From: Rhodoferax sp.
GTDB lineage: Bacteria; Pseudomonadota; Gammaproteobacteria; Burkholderiales; Burkholderiaceae_C
Direction: 5' to 3'
DNA length: 64,000 nucleotides
NCBI GenBank assembly: GCA_031291295.1
Contig: JARLJI010000058.1
Coordinates: 108,123 to 172,122, forward strand
Shown here: piece after piece, positions 61,592 through 64,000 of the stretch
Position numbering within the stretch: the stretch's first letter is position 1
How the letters are laid out: the number at the start of each line of letters is the position of its first letter
Program-made: the position numbers and the translations under genes
The notes under the pieces: model-generated
What the model was told of the DNA's origin: nothing
The model's input: the letters and a program-made list of their open reading frames with translations, nothing else
Databases searched by the model: none

Positions 61592-61650
61592 GCGCAAACC
61601 CTTTGCGCAATATAAAAACCAGGTACTTTTCGCGTTAGCCTTAAATTATC
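61592..61650 (-). promoter_or_regulatory. rpmE2 promoter and leader hairpin
   Basis: On the minus strand a -10-like GATAAT (61645-61650) is followed by a perfect stem-loop GCGCAAA-GGG-TTTGCGC at 61592-61608, about 40 nt before the start codon. It could be a site for L31 autoregulation, by analogy with other ribosomal protein leaders. Confidence 0.4.
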
Positions 61651-61681
61651 GCACGAAACCGCCATTTCCAGGCGTTGCGGC

Positions 61682-62944
61682 TCAACCGCCGCGGCGCATC
61701 ATGTCGAAGAAGTCGACATTGGATTTGGTCGCCTTCATGTTCTTGAGCATGAGCTCCATCGACTCGATTTCGTCCATGTTGAACAGGAATTGGCGAAGAA
61801 TGCGGGTTTTTTGCAGAATTTCGGGAGCCAGCAACAATTCTTCGCGACGCGTGCCGCTGCGGTTGAGCTGGATCGCGGGGAACACGCGCTTTTCGTACAG
61901 GCGCCGGTCCAGGTGCAGCTCGGAGTTGCCGGTGCCCTTGAACTCTTCAAAAATCACCTCGTCCATGCGGCTGCCGGTATCGACCAGCGCCGTGGCGATG
62001 ATGGTCAGCGAGCCGCCTTCTTCCACATTGCGGGCCGCGCCAAAAAAGCGCTTGGGCCGCTGCAGCGCGTTGGAGTCGACGCCGCCTGAGAGTACCTTGC
62101 CGCTGGAGGGCACCACGTTGTTGTAGGCGCGGGCCAGCCGGGTGATCGAGTCGAGCAGGATCACCACGTCTTTTTTCAGCTCGACCAGGCGCTTGGCGCG
62201 CTCGATCACCATTTCGGCCACGTGCACGTGGCGTGCGGCCGGCTCATCGAAGGTCGAGGCGATCACCTCGCCCTTCACCGAGGGCTGCATTTCGGTCACT
62301 TCTTCGGGGCGCTCGTCGACCAGCAGCACCATCATGTGCACGTCCGGGTAGTTGGCCGCGATCGCGTGCGCGATGTGCTGCATCATCACGGTCTTGCCGC
62401 TCTTGGGCGGCGCCACGATCAGCGCGCGCTGGCCGCGCCCGATCGGGGCAATGATGTCGATGATGCGCCCGGTGATGTTTTCTTCGCCCTTGATGTCGCG
62501 CTCGAGCTTCATCTGCTCCTTCGGGAACAGCGGCGTCAGGGCTTCGAACATGACCTTGTGCTTGTTCTCTTCGGGGCCGCCGCCGTTCACCTTGTCGAGC
62601 TTGTTCAGGGCAAAGTAGCGCTCGCCGTCTTTCGGTGTGCGCACTTCGCCCTCGATCATGTCGCCGGTGTGCAGGTTGAAGCGGCGCACCTGGCTCGGGC
62701 TGATGTAGATGTCGTCGGTGCTGGCGGTGTAGCTGGTGTCGGGGCTGCGCAAGAAGCCAAAGCCGTCGGGCAGGATCTCCAACACGCCGTCGGCAATCAC
62801 CTGCTCGCCGGCGCGGGCCCGCTTCTTGATGATGGCAAACATCAGCTCCTGCTTGCGCATGCGGCCGGTATTCTCAATTTCCAGCTCTTCAGCCTGCTTG
62901 AGGACTTCGGACACGTGCAGTGCCTTGAGTTCGTTTAAGTGCAT
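61682..62944 (-). CDS. rho: Transcription termination factor Rho
   Basis: Rho is a hexameric RNA helicase that ends transcription at rut sites. The 420-residue protein has the N-terminal [15 protein letters not shown], the cold-shock RNA-binding fold with DGFGFLRS, Walker [13 protein letters not shown], Walker [13 protein letters not shown], the Q/R-loop region, and the C-terminal DFFDMMRR. I use the ATG at 62944 (CGGAG upstream); the longer ORF adds ten residues. The leader is C/T-rich on the mRNA, which would suit Rho autoregulation. Confidence 0.97.
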   Translation of the reverse strand: MHLNELKALHVSEVLKQAEELEIENTGRMRKQELMFAIIKKRARAGEQVIADGVLEILPDGFGFLRSPDTSYTASTDDIYISPSQVRRFNLHTGDMIEGEVRTPKDGERYFALNKLDKVNGGGPEENKHKVMFEALTPLFPKEQMKLERDIKGEENITGRIIDIIAPIGRGQRALIVAPPKSGKTVMMQHIAHAIAANYPDVHMMVLLVDERPEEVTEMQPSVKGEVIASTFDEPAARHVHVAEMVIERAKRLVELKKDVVILLDSITRLARAYNNVVPSSGKVLSGGVDSNALQRPKRFFGAARNVEEGGSLTIIATALVDTGSRMDEVIFEEFKGTGNSELHLDRRLYEKRVFPAIQLNRSGTRREELLLAPEILQKTRILRQFLFNMDEIESMELMLKNMKATKSNVDFFDMMRRGG

Positions 62945-63077
62945 GGGGGGACTCCGTTCAGGAGTATTTGACAAAAATAGGGGGATTTGAAAGGAGGCTG
63001 GGCGTGCCTCACAAACCGGGAACTCGAACCAAGCCGCTTGGGTGTGCGAATTGGTGAACTGGCGAGATTATGACAGG

Positions 63078-63115
63078 AAAAACGATAGCAGCCCCAAGCG
63101 CGGTGCCGGGGCTGC
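63078..63115 (-). terminator. Intrinsic terminator after trxA
   Basis: On the minus strand GCAGCCCC pairs with GGGGCTGC around a 12-nt loop and is followed shortly by TTTTT. It separates trxA from rho; the rest of the gap (62945-63077) is the rho leader. Confidence 0.75.
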
Positions 63116-63127
63116 CGGGGAAAAGAC

Positions 63128-63460
63128 TCAGGCGAGTTGCTGATCGATAAAGGCCGTCATCTGCGCCTTGCTCATGGCGCCGACCTTGGTGGCGGCGAGT
63201 TGGCCGCCCTTGAACACCATCAGCGTGGGGATGCCACGGATGCCGAATTTGGCCGGGATATCGCGGTTTTCATCCACGTTCATTTTGGCGATCTGCAGTT
63301 TGCCTTCATAGGCCGTGGACACTTCGTCCAGGATCGGCGCCAGCATCTTGCAGGGGCCGCACCATTCGGCCCAGTAGTCCACCAGCACCGGCTTGTCGGA
63401 TTGCAGGACCTCGGCCTCGAAAGTGGCGTCGGAGATATGTTTGATCAGTTCGCTGGCCAT
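63128..63460 (-). CDS. trxA: Thioredoxin
   Basis: This small cytoplasmic disulfide reductase has 110 residues and the active site WAEWCGPCKML near residues 30-40, the buried Asp in VDYWAEW and the cis-Pro in RGIPTLMVF. Its position just upstream of rho is conserved in Proteobacteria. It is divergent from the AddB-like gene across a 65-bp gap. Confidence 0.97.
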   Translation of the reverse strand: MASELIKHISDATFEAEVLQSDKPVLVDYWAEWCGPCKMLAPILDEVSTAYEGKLQIAKMNVDENRDIPAKFGIRGIPTLMVFKGGQLAATKVGAMSKAQMTAFIDQQLA

Positions 63461-63525
63461 GGCGTGTTCCTTGTTGGATGGGATGTACCGCTAAAGTGGG
63501 AGCATTGTGACAGAAAGCAAGCAAA

Positions 63526-64000
63526 ATGACCGGGGATGCGGACTCTATGAATGTGATAGCGAAAAGCCATGAGTCCGCGCTGGCTCGGCTGGCTCCTGGG
63601 CATCCGGTGCGCGCGCTGTGGCTTGATCCGCCACACGGGCTGATCGCCAGAATCGCCGCGGCGATCGAGCGCTGCACGCCGCACCCGTCGCTGCGCCCCG
63701 TGCAGACCGTGGTCCTGCTGCCCTACGCGCAGCTCATGCCGCTGGCGCAAACACTCTGGTCCCAGGCTGTGCCCAACGGCTTCGCGCCGCGCTTTGAAAC
63801 CACCCGGAACTGGGCCCGAGGCATTCAGGGTTTCGTGCCCGGGCCGGACGACATCACGTTCGATTCGGCGCGCGACGGGCTGACCGCGCAAACCCTGCTG
63901 GAGCGTGCCGGGCTGGGTGCGCAGCGCGACACGCTGGCGGGCCGGCTGGTCGAGTCCGCGCGGCAACTGGCCGCGCTGGTCGCCGCCGTCGCGCCGCTGC
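63526..64000 (+). CDS. AddB-like PD-(D/E)XK nuclease family protein, N-terminal part
   Basis: An open frame runs from ATG 63526 (or 63547) past the right edge; it is missing from the ORF track because it has no stop in the window. The visible 158 residues (LWLDPPHGLIARIAAAIER, VVLLPYAQLMPLAQTLW, FETTRNWARG) look like the N-terminal inactivated helicase-like region of AddB-type recombination proteins. These often lie beside trxA in Burkholderiales, usually with an AddA/UvrD-type helicase next. The nuclease domain itself is outside the window. Confidence 0.65.
   Translation, partial: MTGDADSMNVIAKSHESALARLAPGHPVRALWLDPPHGLIARIAAAIERCTPHPSLRPVQTVVLLPYAQLMPLAQTLWSQAVPNGFAPRFETTRNWARGIQGFVPGPDDITFDSARDGLTAQTLLERAGLGAQRDTLAGRLVESARQLAALVAAVAPL

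Overview
The window is a GC-rich bacterial chromosome segment. Gene order, codon use and family-level resemblance point to Betaproteobacteria, order Burkholderiales, most likely Comamonadaceae of the Polaromonas/Rhodoferax/Acidovorax type; this is inference from pattern recognition, no search was run. There are no insertion sequences, prophage genes, CRISPR arrays or rRNA genes. Almost all of it is densely packed core genome, which makes the few odd regulatory and repeat features stand out.

Layout. 1-12.2 kb: relA (5' end outside the window), tRNA-Val, the PHA repressor phaR, rimO, tRNA-Leu (minus), rnr, a short-chain dehydrogenase, then minus-strand nnr, dadA and an amidase. 12.2-27.4 kb: the classic translation/envelope supercluster rpsB-tsf-pyrH-frr-uppS-cdsA-dxr-rseP-bamA-skp-lpxD-fabZ-lpxA-lpxB-rnhB plus a TrmH-type rRNA methyltransferase. 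27.4-33 kb: carA-carB-greA and a small membrane protein. 33-41.6 kb: a Kdo-hydroxylase-like enzyme, a minus-strand glycosyltransferase and yhbY, then rlmE-ftsH-folP-glmM, a GNAT acetyltransferase and an apparently frameshifted outer-membrane-type gene. 41.6-58.1 kb: a phosphate-response island. 58-64 kb: minus-strand MATE transporter, an ArnT-like membrane glycosyltransferase, rpmE2, rho, trxA, and the start of an AddB-like gene running off the right edge.

The most interesting unit is the phosphate island. It holds phoX (phosphatase), olsB-plcP-agt (ornithine-lipid synthesis, phospholipid cleavage, glycolipid synthesis), ppk and sixA, a lysine/alanine-rich DNA-binding-like protein, ppx, and pstSCAB-phoU-phoB-phoR. 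I find Pho-box-like direct repeats with exact 11-bp phasing in front of phoX, ppk and pstS, and a near-consensus one on the opposite strand facing ppx. Together these genes would sense phosphate, scavenge it from esters, replace phospholipids with phosphorus-free lipids, and store or release polyphosphate.

Two dispersed repeat families occur. One is a 17-nt core, GCTAT-N8-TAGY, sitting mainly inside coding sequences, in one case apparently adding an in-frame peptide to nnr. The other is a roughly 78-bp repeat with three copies, each directly downstream of the stop codon of a minus-strand gene. Most long ORFs on the opposite strand of real genes are mirror ORFs of GC-rich coding DNA and were left out.
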